Positions 16,254 to 24,932 are shown, counted from the stretch's first letter. The stretch: DNA of 64,000 bases from Brevibacillus centrosporus (GCF_003710815.1 NZ_RHHP01000051.1:1-64000), one strand, 5' to 3'. The notes: a model not told the origin generated them from the sequence alone. A program made the numbers and translations.

Positions 16254-16300
16254 AACGGGTGCTTTTCTCAACTGTTGCTTGAGCGAAGCACCCGTTTTTC
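16254..16300 (+). terminator. Terminator of the flavoprotein gene
   Basis: AACGGGTGCTT (16254-16264) pairs with AAGCACCCGTT (16286-16296), then TTTT. Confidence 0.85.
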
Positions 16301-16312
16301 CCTTGCAAAAAA

Positions 16313-16336
16313 GCCCCGCAAGATACGCTTGCGGGG
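16313..16336 (-). terminator. Terminator of the serine hydrolase gene
   Basis: GCCCCGCAAG with CTTGCGGGG. On the minus strand it is followed by CTTTTTTG. Confidence 0.8.
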
Positions 16337-16347
16337 GAGGGATAAAA

Positions 16348-17157
16348 CTAGGCCCTCTGGTACAGATTGTAGACGAGGCGGCCAATTTCGGCGATCGTTT
16401 GGGCGGCTGGGATTTGCTCCAGACCTTTGTTCAGAGCGCAGATGGTCACAGCATGCGGGCCGACGAACAGCACACCGGTATCATGCGTGATGTGGGTAAC
16501 GGAGCCGGTCTTGTTGGCGAGCTCCCATTTGGGAAGCATGCCGATCACGTCTCCATCTGGATCGGGGAAGTGGAACGGAATGCGGTCTCGATGCTGCTGC
16601 TGCTTTAAGATCGCCATCATTTTCAGACAGCTGTCATAGGAAATGACTTTTCCGGAAGCTAGATAGCGGAAATGAGAGCCCATATCTGCAGCCGTCAGCT
16701 CGTTGTAGCCTTCCAGCTCGGCAGGCACGACCATGAGCTTGTTGTAGAACTGACTGTTTGCCATGCCTGTCTTTTGCATCGCTGCTCGAATGCTCTCGGT
16801 TCCGACCAAGTCGATCAAAATATTGGTCGCCGTGTTGTCGCTTTGGATGATCATAAGCGTGACGATGTCCTGCACGGTCAACTCAGTGCCGGGGGTCATG
16901 TGCTGAAGCACCCCAGCGCCGCCTACCAAATCTTCTTGGCGGAGCTTGATTTTTTGTTCCAATGCGATGTTGCCAGCGTAGGCTTCTGCAAAAACTGCCG
17001 TCATGATCGGTACTTTGATCACGCTAGCCGCATAGAAACGTTTATGCTCATTGAACGCCAGCGTTTCACCTGTTTGCAGGTCTTCCAGGTAGATACCCCA
17101 CTCGCCGCCAGCATTTTCAACCAATTGAGCGATTTGGGTGGATAAACTCGAGAGCAT
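16348..17157 (-). CDS. Class A beta-lactamase-fold serine hydrolase
   Basis: 269 residues with the three motifs of penicillin-recognising enzymes: SxxK (S-V-I-K near residue 45), SDN (MIIQSDNTATN near 105) and KTG (ELANKTGSVTH near 215). The omega-loop region ELEGYNELTAADMG does not show the regular ExxxN spacing of class A beta-lactamases. There is no signal peptide, so secretion is unlikely by the usual route. It may act on cell-wall-derived peptides or esters in the cytoplasm rather than on antibiotics. It is divergent from an OppA-type lipoprotein gene across 105 bp. Confidence 0.82.
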   Translation of the reverse strand: MLSSLSTQIAQLVENAGGEWGIYLEDLQTGETLAFNEHKRFYAASVIKVPIMTAVFAEAYAGNIALEQKIKLRQEDLVGGAGVLQHMTPGTELTVQDIVTLMIIQSDNTATNILIDLVGTESIRAAMQKTGMANSQFYNKLMVVPAELEGYNELTAADMGSHFRYLASGKVISYDSCLKMMAILKQQQHRDRIPFHFPDPDGDVIGMLPKWELANKTGSVTHITHDTGVLFVGPHAVTICALNKGLEQIPAAQTIAEIGRLVYNLYQRA

Positions 17158-17186
17158 TTTTCTTCATCCCCTTTTTATGTAGACAA

Positions 17187-17201
17187 AATTTTCTCAAGAT
17201 A
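17187..17201. promoter_or_regulatory. CodY-like box between serine hydrolase and oppA-type gene
   Basis: AATTTTCTCAAGATA matches the CodY consensus AATTTTCWGAAAATT at 12 of 15 positions. It lies in the 105-bp divergent promoter region, and peptide-uptake genes are classical CodY targets. Sequence match and context only. Confidence 0.4.
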
Positions 17202-17262
17202 ATATTATTTATACATGCTCCTAACAATCAAGAAGAATTATTCCAGAGACGGGGGTTTTTTC

Positions 17263-18894
17263 ATGAAACGGTTTAAGAAACTATCATTTTGTGCAGTGCT
17301 GCTCACGAGCTTAGCGTTCGCCGGCTGTGGCACTCCACAAGGGAGCACGTCGGGAGAGAAGGCACCTTCAGCTTCAGCAGGTGAGTCTTCTACCCCGCAA
17401 AGCATGCAGGTGAACCTGAGCACAGGTGAGCCAAACACAATCGACCCTGGACTGGCAGAAGATATCCCTTCGATGTCTGTTGCCCGTGCAGCATTTGATG
17501 GCCTGCTACGGCTGAATGAAAAGGGCGAGCTGAAAGAGGCGGTCGCGGAGAAGTACGAAGTATCACCAGACGGACTGACCTATACTTTCCATCTTCGGGA
17601 TGCGAAGTGGTCCAACGGCGAAGCAGTTACTGCGCATGATTTTGAATATGCGTGGAAGCGCGTATTGAATCCGGAAACAGCATCTTCCTACGCGTATCAG
17701 ATGTACTACCTGAAAAACGGCGAAGCTTTCAATGCGAAGAAAGCGAAAGCAGAGGATGTTGGCGTAAAAGCAACCGATGACAAAACGCTTGTCGTCAACC
17801 TGGAAAATCCGGCACCGTTTTTCCCTGAGCTGGTTGCATCTGTGACTTACTTCCCTGTAAACCAAAAAGCAGTGGAAGCAAACAAGGATTGGGCTTCCAA
17901 GCCAGAAACCTACGTAGGGAACGGACCATTTGTCCTGAAGAAATGGGAGCACAAGTCGGGTATCGAATTCGAAAAGAACGATACTTACTGGGATAAAGAC
18001 CACGTAAAGCTGTCCAAGCTCAACATCAACATGATCGAAGACGCCAATACAGAGCTTTCGATGTTTGAAAATGGTGATTTGGACTGGGCGGGCTCCCCGC
18101 TGGGTGACTTGCCGCTCGACGCACTTGAGTCCTTGAAGGATTCCGGCAAAATGCAATCGCAAGCAACGGCAGGAACCTACTGGTACATTTTCAACACCAC
18201 GCAAAAGCCTTTTGACAACAAAAAGATTCGCCAGGCATTTGCCACCGCTGTAAACCGCAAAGAAATTACGGAGAGCGTCGTTCCATTCAAGAGTACAGCA
18301 GCGCTTGGAATTTTGCCTCCTACCATGACGCTCAACCCTGACGGCTACATCAAAGACGGTGATGTGGAGACAGCAAAGAAGCTGCTGGCTGAAGGAATGA
18401 AGGAAGCGGGAATCACCAAGCTGCCTGAGCTCACCATTTCCTACAATACGACAGAAGCCAATCAACGGATCGCGACTGTCATCCAGGATCAATGGAGAAA
18501 AGCATTTGGCATCGAAGTGAAGCTGGTGAATAAAGAAAATAAAGTACACCGCGAGCAAATGAAGGAAGGGAACTTCCAAATCGGCCGCGGCAGCTGGATC
18601 GGCGACTTCAACGATCCGATCAACTTCCTGGAAGTGTTCAAAGGCGGTTTGAACACCTCGAAATGGGAGAACAAAGAATTCCTCGACCTCTTGGCTCAGT
18701 CAGCCAAAGAAGGCGACGTAGTAAAACGCAAAGAAATCCTGAAAAAAGCGGATGCCATCGTGATGGATGAAATGCCTGCTCTGCCGATCTACTACTACAC
18801 TTACGCATGGGTGAAACAAGACTCTGTAAAAGACGTAGTTGTAGACGCACTCGGCTTCATCGACTTCAAATACGCATCCAATGAAAAGAAATAA
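17263..18894 (+). CDS. Oligopeptide-binding lipoprotein (OppA/DppA, SBP family 5)
   Basis: A 543-residue extracellular binding lipoprotein. The signal peptide ends in a lipobox with Cys22 (LAFAGC). The family-5 pattern is clear: 'GEPNTIDPGLAEDI', 'AEKYEVSPDGLTYTFHLRDAKWSNGEAVTAHDFEYAWKR' and 'FDNKKIRQAFATAVNR'. It captures oligopeptides for an ABC importer. No permease or ATPase is adjacent, so it must work with a transporter encoded elsewhere; the system at 43968-49780 has its own binding protein. GGGGG precedes the ATG at 17263. The stop is 23 bp before the next gene. Confidence 0.93.
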   Translation: MKRFKKLSFCAVLLTSLAFAGCGTPQGSTSGEKAPSASAGESSTPQSMQVNLSTGEPNTIDPGLAEDIPSMSVARAAFDGLLRLNEKGELKEAVAEKYEVSPDGLTYTFHLRDAKWSNGEAVTAHDFEYAWKRVLNPETASSYAYQMYYLKNGEAFNAKKAKAEDVGVKATDDKTLVVNLENPAPFFPELVASVTYFPVNQKAVEANKDWASKPETYVGNGPFVLKKWEHKSGIEFEKNDTYWDKDHVKLSKLNINMIEDANTELSMFENGDLDWAGSPLGDLPLDALESLKDSGKMQSQATAGTYWYIFNTTQKPFDNKKIRQAFATAVNRKEITESVVPFKSTAALGILPPTMTLNPDGYIKDGDVETAKKLLAEGMKEAGITKLPELTISYNTTEANQRIATVIQDQWRKAFGIEVKLVNKENKVHREQMKEGNFQIGRGSWIGDFNDPINFLEVFKGGLNTSKWENKEFLDLLAQSAKEGDVVKRKEILKKADAIVMDEMPALPIYYYTYAWVKQDSVKDVVVDALGFIDFKYASNEKK

Positions 18895-18917
18895 ATAGAG
18901 AATAGGGAGTGACGTGT

Positions 18918-19652
18918 GTGCGTCCGATAATTGGTGTGGCGTGTACGAAAATGTATTTCCCGAATAACAATCTCGACCAGTTCTTTTATGTAGGCTCCGG
19001 CTATGTGGAGGGGATTGCACGCTGTGGTGGAACTCCGTTGATCCTGCCTCTCCTGACAAATGCAGATGCGCCATTTCGCGCGATGCTGGAGTCGCTCGAC
19101 GGCCTGATTCTTACAGGCGGAGACGATCCTGCTCCTCATTTGTACGGAGAGGAGCCGCTGCAAGGACTGGGACATATTGAATACGAACGGGATTTGGCAG
19201 AGCTTGAAATCATCAAGCTGGCACTGGAAATGAAAAAGCCAATCCTCGGCATCTGCCGGGGAATGCAAATTCTGAACGTGGCGTGCGGCGGTACCCTCAT
19301 TCAGGACATTCCAAGCCAGGTGCCGGGAGCATTCCAACACGCCCAAAAAGGCTCACGCCAATACGGCGCACACAAAGTCACTCTTCAGCCAGGATTTGTA
19401 GCAGATGCGATTGGCAAGACGGAAATCCTGGTCAACACCTCGCATCATCAGGCGGTAAAAGACGTCGCTCCGGGCTTTGCCATGACAGGGGCAGCGGCTG
19501 ACGGTGTAATCGAGGCGATCGAGAGTCTCGACGGGCTGCATGTCGGGCTGCAATGGCATCCAGAGCGGATGTGGGGCCACGACAGCGACATGCAAAAGAT
19601 AGCGGAGGCGTTTGTAGCCAAAGTCAAACAAGCGAAGCTGCAAGCCAGATAA
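18918..19652 (+). CDS. Class I glutamine-amidotransferase-like gamma-Glu hydrolase (PuuD family)
   Basis: A 244-residue peptidase C26-type enzyme. The nucleophile is Cys113 in PILGICRGMQILN, and the His/Glu of the triad lie in LQWHPERM near residue 215. TGGDDPAP is the usual oxyanion-region motif. Members release gamma-linked glutamate, e.g. from gamma-Glu-GABA. Start: a GTG at 18918, eight bases after GGGAG; an earlier GTG at 18909 overlaps that site. Lying behind a peptide-binding lipoprotein, it may process gamma-D-Glu-containing peptides taken up from cell wall, but this is inference. Confidence 0.88.
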   Translation: MRPIIGVACTKMYFPNNNLDQFFYVGSGYVEGIARCGGTPLILPLLTNADAPFRAMLESLDGLILTGGDDPAPHLYGEEPLQGLGHIEYERDLAELEIIKLALEMKKPILGICRGMQILNVACGGTLIQDIPSQVPGAFQHAQKGSRQYGAHKVTLQPGFVADAIGKTEILVNTSHHQAVKDVAPGFAMTGAAADGVIEAIESLDGLHVGLQWHPERMWGHDSDMQKIAEAFVAKVKQAKLQAR

Positions 19653-19691
19653 GATCAGGCAGAATTTCGCCAGAGAAAAAGGAATAGCAAG

Positions 19692-19743
19692 CCGCTCTAC
19701 GGACGGGGGTCAGTCCCCTGCAACATGTGGAGCGGTTTTTCTT
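19692..19743 (+). terminator. Terminator after the amidohydrolase gene
   Basis: CCGCTCTAC (19692-19700) pairs with GTGGAGCGG (19727-19735), followed by TTTTTC. A small GGGG/CCCC hairpin sits inside the large loop. Confidence 0.75.
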
Positions 19744-19816
19744 TGTCTTGCTGGAAATGTATACTAGAGACAGGCTGACATGTGAGGGGAAGCACACTAT
19801 ATACGAGGTGAGGGAA

Positions 19817-20257
19817 ATGCTGCCAATAGGAACAAAAGCACCGCTATTTCGAGCGGACAGCACCAGAGGCCTGATCGATTTGCAAGAATACATGGGGAAA
19901 AAGAATATCGTCCTGATCTTCTATCCAGGGGATGATACGCCAGTATGCACGAAGCAGCTGTGTGCTGTTCAAGACCATTATGCGGCCTTTGAGCACGCGG
20001 ATACTGTCGTCTTCGGGATCAATCCTGCCGAACGGGCAAAAAAAGAGGCGTTTGCAGGTAAGTTTGGTTACCGCTTCCCGCTGATTGTGGATGCTGACCA
20101 ATCGATCCGCCAGTCCTATGGCGTAGGCAAGATATTGGGGCTGTTTTTCCAGCAGCGGATCGTCTATATCATTGGGAAGTCAGGCAACATTATCTACGCA
20201 AAAAAGGGCAACCCCCCTGTCTCAGAGCTGCTGCATGCTCTGGAAGCACAAAGCTAG
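19817..20257 (+). CDS. Peroxiredoxin, Bcp/PrxQ type
   Basis: 146 residues. The peroxidatic Cys44 sits in YPGDDTPVCT and the resolving Cys49 follows five residues later (QLC), the atypical two-Cys spacing of Bcp/PrxQ. It reduces hydrogen peroxide and organic peroxides with thioredoxin. The ATG at 19817 has GAGGTGAGGG directly upstream; an in-frame extension to 19727 would run through the preceding terminator and is rejected. The C-terminal FFQQRIVYIIGKSGNI is a normal end for the family. Confidence 0.9.
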   Translation: MLPIGTKAPLFRADSTRGLIDLQEYMGKKNIVLIFYPGDDTPVCTKQLCAVQDHYAAFEHADTVVFGINPAERAKKEAFAGKFGYRFPLIVDADQSIRQSYGVGKILGLFFQQRIVYIIGKSGNIIYAKKGNPPVSELLHALEAQS

Positions 20258-20290
20258 CCCTGCCTAAGAAGAGAGAAAGGAGTTCATCCT

Positions 20291-20593
20291 ATGTCTGTTT
20301 CTGAAAAAATAACAGGAGTCCTACTTCTGGGAATACTTGCATGCTTATTTGTGATTGCGCAAAAGCCGGCGCCTTCTTTTTACAGTCCGCCAGCTTCGAT
20401 TCCATTTCCAGAAGTGCCTGATTCCTCGAATGCTTCTGTCGTTTCGCTGGACAAGAACAAAATCGCGGTAGTCGACACGCGAAATGATTCACCGACCTTT
20501 GGGAAAATCCTCGTTCTTACCTTTGATCCGACGACCAACAAATTCACGCAGGTGGCCGATCATACCTTCAGCTTCGACATCGTATACAGGTAG
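20291..20593 (+). CDS. Small membrane-anchored or secreted protein of unknown function
   Basis: 100 residues with one N-terminal hydrophobic segment (about 8-23), a Pro/Ser linker (PASIPFPEVPDSSN) and a small beta-rich end (ASVVSLDKNKIAVVDTRND ... ILVLTFDPTTNKF). GAAAGGAG is 8 nt before the ATG. Not recognised. It follows the peroxiredoxin by 33 bp. Confidence 0.6.
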   Translation: MSVSEKITGVLLLGILACLFVIAQKPAPSFYSPPASIPFPEVPDSSNASVVSLDKNKIAVVDTRNDSPTFGKILVLTFDPTTNKFTQVADHTFSFDIVYR

Positions 20594-20689
20594 GCTTCCC
20601 TGCCGAGTAGGTGTCCGTACCTTGCGCAATGCTTGAAAAAAGGGGATAATAAAACAAAATGAGAATGTATGTTTGGTGGTTATCCCCAT

Positions 20690-21742
20690 ATGAAAAAAAT
20701 CTTGCACATGGATATAGATGCTTTCTTTGCCAGTGTCGAGCAGCTGGATCGTCCTGAGCTGCGTGGAAAGCCCGTTATCGTCGGCGGGACTGGGAATCGA
20801 GGTGTCGTGTCTACATGCAGCTATGAGGCGCGTAAATACGGTGTCCGGTCTGCCATGCCGATCGCAATGGCGCGTAAAAAATGTCCCCAAGGCATTTACC
20901 TGCCCGTCCGATACTGGCGCTATGTAGAAAAATCAGCAGAGGTACGGGAGATTTTTTCAGCCTATACCGATCGCTATCAGACGGTAGGATTGGATGAGGC
21001 TTATTTAGACGTGAGCGATTACGAGGATGCTGTTCCCGTCGCGCGGGAAATCAAGCGGCGTGTGAGTAAAGAGACGGGGCTTACCTGCAGTATCGGACTG
21101 TCGTACAATATGTCACTGGCCAAAATAGCAAGTGATTTGAAAAAGCCGGATGCGTTTGTCATTATCCGTCCTGAGCAGGCATTGGAAGTCCTGCGGCCTC
21201 TGCCGATTGGCACCCTGAACGGAGTCGGGAGAAAGTCGCAGGAGGTTCTCGCCAAAAAAGGCATCAAGACGGTAGAGGACTTTTGGGCACTTTCCTTGGA
21301 GGAGGTGGTCCAGCTCTTTGGCAAGATGGGACGTTCGCTCTATCATCGGGCGAGAGGCGAGGACAACCGGGAAATTGTCACAGAGCGTACGCCGAAATCC
21401 TCGAGCCGCGAAACCACACTGCCCTTCGATTTGTTCGACAGAGAATCCATCGCACCGATCGCCATGTCTTTGCTGCGAGAAGTCGAAGAGGACATTCGCG
21501 AGGAAGGCGTCCATCCTCAGACCATCACGCTGAAAATCAAATATGCTGACTTCACACAGCGAACCAAGCAGCATAAAGCGGTACCGGATGCCAATTGGCA
21601 GGAGCTTTTGGATGACTTGCTGGATGCCTTTGATTACACGCCGGGAGTTCGGCTGGTCGGAGTGGGCTTCTCGAATTTTACAGAGCCGCAGCAGGAGCGC
21701 TACGAGCAGCTAACGATGTTTTCCTGGAAACAGGGGAGATAG
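20690..21742 (+). CDS. dinB: DNA polymerase IV (Y family)
   Basis: A 350-residue translesion polymerase. The N-terminal catalytic block MDIDAFFASVEQ and VGLDEAYLDVS supplies the metal-binding acids. 'CSIGLSYN..LAKIASDLKKPD' and the helix-hairpin-helix GTLNGVGRKSQEVLAKKGIKTVEDF follow, then a little-finger domain. The C-terminus (EQLTMFSWKQ) resembles a QL.LF beta-clamp binding motif. Start: the ATG at 20690 with GGTGG upstream; the ATG at 20669 lies before this ribosome site. Confidence 0.95.
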   Translation: MKKILHMDIDAFFASVEQLDRPELRGKPVIVGGTGNRGVVSTCSYEARKYGVRSAMPIAMARKKCPQGIYLPVRYWRYVEKSAEVREIFSAYTDRYQTVGLDEAYLDVSDYEDAVPVAREIKRRVSKETGLTCSIGLSYNMSLAKIASDLKKPDAFVIIRPEQALEVLRPLPIGTLNGVGRKSQEVLAKKGIKTVEDFWALSLEEVVQLFGKMGRSLYHRARGEDNREIVTERTPKSSSRETTLPFDLFDRESIAPIAMSLLREVEEDIREEGVHPQTITLKIKYADFTQRTKQHKAVPDANWQELLDDLLDAFDYTPGVRLVGVGFSNFTEPQQERYEQLTMFSWKQGR

Positions 21743-21754
21743 GAGGGGGAGCTG

Positions 21755-21949
21755 GTGGAAGGAAGCAATCCGTATCATTGCTGTGCGACCTGCCAGCATT
21801 TTCGCGTGGAAAAGACGACGGGAAACGTTTCCTATCGCTGCTCTCGGTTGACGTACGAGACAAGACCGGAGTATCAGTTTCAATGCTGGTCCCCAAAAGA
21901 AAGCGTCAAGCGTCTAATGGACGCAAGACATGAGAAAACTGAAGAGTAG
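21755..21949 (+). CDS. Small cysteine-rich protein of unknown function
   Basis: 64 residues from a GTG with AGGAGGGGG upstream, 12 bp after dinB. It has a C-C-x-x-C cluster at the N-terminus and two later cysteines (YRCSRL, FQCWSP), a spacing that could bind zinc. It is likely cotranscribed with dinB. No family assigned. Confidence 0.6.
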   Translation: MEGSNPYHCCATCQHFRVEKTTGNVSYRCSRLTYETRPEYQFQCWSPKESVKRLMDARHEKTEE

Positions 21950-22055
21950 CTGTGGTGAGGGTATAAAGTTACAAGAATTCAGACGAAAAGCTATGCTGGC
22001 TGCTAGATTGTCAGCTCAGCAAGAAGCGCACGACTACCAAAGGAGGCGGACCAGC

Positions 22056-22469
22056 TTGAGAATCATCGTTACCAGTTTATTCGTACAAGATCAGGGCAGG
22101 GCTCTGGAGTTTTATTCAGAAAAGCTGGGGTTCATAAAAAAAGAGGATGTCCCCGTCGGAGAATTTAGGTGGATTACGCTTGTTTCTCCCGATGATCAAG
22201 GCGGTACGGAGCTTTTGCTCGAACCAAACAACCATCCGGCCGCAAAGGAGTATCAACAAAGGATATTTGCTGATGGCATTCCAGCCACCATGTTTGGCGT
22301 TGCAGATATACAAGACGAGTATAGGCGTTTAAAGGAAAAAGGCGTGACGTTTACGATGGAGCCGACAAAAATGGGCGATGTCACAATAGCTGTCTTCGAC
22401 GATACTTGCAGATTTTGTCATTTTCGGAAGGAGTGTCATAGTCATTCACCTCTGTACTATTCAAGTTAA
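22056..22469 (+). CDS. VOC (glyoxalase/bleomycin-resistance fold) protein
   Basis: 137 residues from a TTG with AAAGGAGGCGG upstream. Typical VOC start: RIIVTSLFVQDQGRALEFYSEKLGF. Then 'GGTELLLEPNNHPAAKEYQ', 'MFGVADIQDEYRRLKEKGVTF' and 'MGDVTIAVFDDTC'. Family members end with 'DTCGNLIQI' or similar; here the last ~18 residues are instead CRFCHFRKECHSHSPLYYSS, which looks like a small frameshift just after DDTC. Substrate unknown. An in-frame extension upstream to 21930 lacks a ribosome site. Confidence 0.8.
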   Translation: MRIIVTSLFVQDQGRALEFYSEKLGFIKKEDVPVGEFRWITLVSPDDQGGTELLLEPNNHPAAKEYQQRIFADGIPATMFGVADIQDEYRRLKEKGVTFTMEPTKMGDVTIAVFDDTCRFCHFRKECHSHSPLYYSS

Positions 22470-22525
22470 CCAAGAAAACTAAAAACGTTTAAATCGTTTT
22501 CGCGTAAAAAAGGGGAATAAAAGAC

Positions 22526-23074
22526 TTATCTTTTATCCACCGGAACGAGGCCGAATAACAACACATCGGCAATCGCAGCGAGTGACTCCTGCGTGGTAAT
22601 ATTGTTTTTCGTGTAAAAGCGCTGATCGAGGGCGGAGTTGCATGCATCGATGATGATCTTCATCATGAGTGTGACATTGCGGTCGATGATCAGACCTTCC
22701 CGAATCCCCTGTTCAATGAGCTGGCGGAGCATCGCCCAGTCACTGGAAAGAGAAGCATCTACGATCGCCCACTGCTCAGGATAGTAGCGTTTCATCTGCT
22801 CGAGTATGCGCAGGTCGTAAAAGTCGTTATGGGTAGGCACGACCATGATGACCGAACGGATTTTTTCGAGGAGAGTAAGGTTGCTGTCCTCTACAATTTG
22901 TCTCGTCTTTTCATCGAACTCCTGCGCTGTTTGTTCGATGATCGTCTCGAGGATCTCGACCTTGGAGGAAAAGTGCTCATAGAGTGTACGCTTGCTGATA
23001 CCAAGTCTGCGAGCTAAGTCATCCATCGAAAACTTCATGCCTTTTTCCCAAATTTCTTCGATGAAGCCGCGCAT
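22526..23074 (-). CDS. TetR/AcrR family transcriptional regulator
   Basis: About 182 residues. The N-terminal HTH is FSMDDLARRLGISKRTLYEHFSSKVEILE, followed by a helical ligand-binding domain. Ligand unknown. The first in-frame ATG (23074) is 25 nt after a strong AGGAGG, too far. An ATG at the correct distance (AGGAGGCG-ATG) is out of frame by one base in a TTT run. Removing one T would give a normal start reading M-L-I-R-D-R-I-M-R. Either a rare ATC start or a single-base insertion is possible. An imperfect palindrome between this gene and yqeG may be its operator. Confidence 0.85.
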   Translation of the reverse strand: MRGFIEEIWEKGMKFSMDDLARRLGISKRTLYEHFSSKVEILETIIEQTAQEFDEKTRQIVEDSNLTLLEKIRSVIMVVPTHNDFYDLRILEQMKRYYPEQWAIVDASLSSDWAMLRQLIEQGIREGLIIDRNVTLMMKIIIDACNSALDQRFYTKNNITTQESLAAIADVLLFGLVPVDKR

Positions 23075-23126
23075 GATTCTGTCTCGGATAAAGCATCGCC
23101 TCCTTGTTTGTAATCTGCAAAGAAAA

Positions 23127-23153
23127 CCAAATAAACGATTTTAGTTTTATTGG
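23127..23153. promoter_or_regulatory. Imperfect palindrome, possible TetR operator
   Basis: CCAAATAAAC, a 7-nt spacer and GTTTTATTGG lie between the divergent TetR-type gene and yqeG. Size and position suit a TetR-family autoregulatory site. Confidence 0.4.
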
Positions 23154-23289
23154 ATCAAGGCAATTCTACATGGTTTTCCTTTAGGATGCAAGCCGGCGCT
23201 ACCTTTTTCTTTTGCAACAGAGTGGCCGATTATGGTATAGTAGGTGCCGAAATCGCGGTTGATTGCTTCACATCATTTGGAGGTGCCCC

Positions 23290-23814
23290 GTGTTTTTACA
23301 AAAGCTGGTGCCCAATCAGTACGTGGATTCGATCCACCACATTGATATAGATCAATTGAAACGAAATAACGTCCGTGCAGTGATTACGGATTTGGACAAT
23401 ACGCTGGTGGAATGGGACAGGCCGGAGGCGACTCCTGAGGTTGTCAATTGGCTGAAGCGCTTGCATTACGCAGGCATTCAGGTGACGGTCGTCTCCAATA
23501 ACGGACTCTCGCGTGTTGAGCGTTTCTGTAAGCCACTGAATATCGGATTTATTTGCGCGGCTCGCAAGCCCACAAATCGTGCTTTTTTACAGGCAGTGCG
23601 GCAGATGAACGTGACCATTGCCGAGACAGTCGTTATCGGCGATCAATTGTTTACGGATGTGTTGGGAGGAAATCGTCTCGGGTTTCATACGATCTTGGTC
23701 GTACCGGTAGCTCAGACGGATGGTTTTTGGACGCGCTTCAATCGTCAAATGGAACGCGTTGCCTTGATTTGGATGGAACGGAAAGGAATGGTTTCGTGGA
23801 GGAGAAAAGCATGA
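23290..23814 (+). CDS. yqeG: YqeG family HAD IIIA phosphatase
   Basis: 174 residues. HAD motif I is DLDNTLV, motif II is VVSNNG, and motif IV is VVIGDQLFTDVLGGNRLG. Phosphatase of the YqeG/YrbI type with unknown substrate. The start is a GTG at 23290 with GGAGGTG upstream. The stop overlaps the yqeH start (GCATGATGG), so translation is coupled. First gene of the conserved yqeG-yqeM cluster. Confidence 0.93.
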   Translation: MFLQKLVPNQYVDSIHHIDIDQLKRNNVRAVITDLDNTLVEWDRPEATPEVVNWLKRLHYAGIQVTVVSNNGLSRVERFCKPLNIGFICAARKPTNRAFLQAVRQMNVTIAETVVIGDQLFTDVLGGNRLGFHTILVVPVAQTDGFWTRFNRQMERVALIWMERKGMVSWRRKA

Positions 23815-24932
23815 TGGATCATGAAACTGCTGCCTGTGCTGGCTGTGGTATCCTGATTCAGTCGGAAGATGCGAAACAGCCCGGTTATGCGCCACCGTCT
23901 GCCCTAGGCAGAAAAGTCGTGATTTGCCAGCGCTGCTATCGGATCAAGCATTATAATGAAGTAGCCCCTGTAAGCATGGGGGATGATGATTTCCTGCGGA
24001 TTTTGGATGGCATTGGCGCTACTCAATCCCTTGTTGTCATGGTCGTGGACATCTTTGATTTCCAAGGCTCTTGGCTGAAGGGGTTGCCGCGTTTTGTCGG
24101 TAAAAATCCGATTCTGCTCGTAGGGAACAAGGTCGATTTGCTCCCACGCAACATCAATCTGAATCGCGTGCGAAACTGGATGCAGCACGAGGCGAAAGAG
24201 CGCGGTCTGCGTCCGGAAGACGTAGTCCTGATCAGTGCCGAAAAAGGTCTGCATATCGACGAGCTGCTCGCACGGATTGGAGAGCTGCGAAAAGGCCGCG
24301 ATGTTTATATCGTCGGTGTTACGAACGTGGGCAAATCCACGATGATCAACCGTATCTTGCATGACTACGGGGCAGCCGAGCTGGAAATCACCACTTCGCC
24401 GTTCCCGGGAACGACGCTGGACAAGATTGAGATTCCGCTGGAGGATGGTCGCTCCATCTTTGATACGCCAGGGATCATCAATCGCGATCAGATCGGACAT
24501 ATGATTCCGCCAGCAGACTTGCGGAAAATCACGCCGAGAAGCCGGATCAACTCCAAGGTATATCAGCTCGATGACGGACAGTCGCTGTTCTTGGGCGGAC
24601 TTGCCCGCATCGACTTTGTCCACGGCCCTCGTCAGCCTTTTGTCATTTATGTGGATAACGATCTGTACATCCACCGCACCAAGCTGGAAAAGGCGGATGA
24701 AGTCCTGGAAAAGCATCATGGCAGCTTGCTTGTTCCACCGACTGGGGAAGAGGCAGCCAAAGCGTTACCGCCGTTTGTGAAGCATACATTTAAAATTAAG
24801 CCGACTGGAATCACGACAGACGTTGTCATTTCCGGATTAGGCTGGGTAAGCCTCCAGGGCAAGCATGATGCCAGTATTGTCGTGCATGCGCCTAAAGGGG
24901 TTAGTGTGGGGATCAGAAAAGGGCTAATCTAG
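23811..24932 (+). CDS. yqeH: Ribosome biogenesis GTPase YqeH
   Basis: 373 residues. The N-terminal zinc finger has C-x-x-C pairs (CAGC, CQRC). The GTPase domain is circularly permuted, with NKVDLL (G4) first, then GVTNVGKST (G1), GTTLD (G2) and DTPG (G3), followed by a C-terminal domain. YqeH is needed for assembly of the 30S subunit. GGAGGAGAAAAGC precedes ATGATG. Confidence 0.96.
   Translation: MMDHETAACAGCGILIQSEDAKQPGYAPPSALGRKVVICQRCYRIKHYNEVAPVSMGDDDFLRILDGIGATQSLVVMVVDIFDFQGSWLKGLPRFVGKNPILLVGNKVDLLPRNINLNRVRNWMQHEAKERGLRPEDVVLISAEKGLHIDELLARIGELRKGRDVYIVGVTNVGKSTMINRILHDYGAAELEITTSPFPGTTLDKIEIPLEDGRSIFDTPGIINRDQIGHMIPPADLRKITPRSRINSKVYQLDDGQSLFLGGLARIDFVHGPRQPFVIYVDNDLYIHRTKLEKADEVLEKHHGSLLVPPTGEEAAKALPPFVKHTFKIKPTGITTDVVISGLGWVSLQGKHDASIVVHAPKGVSVGIRKGLI

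Noticed and set aside
16348..17157. Secreted class A beta-lactamase giving antibiotic resistance
   Set aside because: No signal peptide and an irregular omega-loop motif; better described as a beta-lactamase-fold hydrolase.
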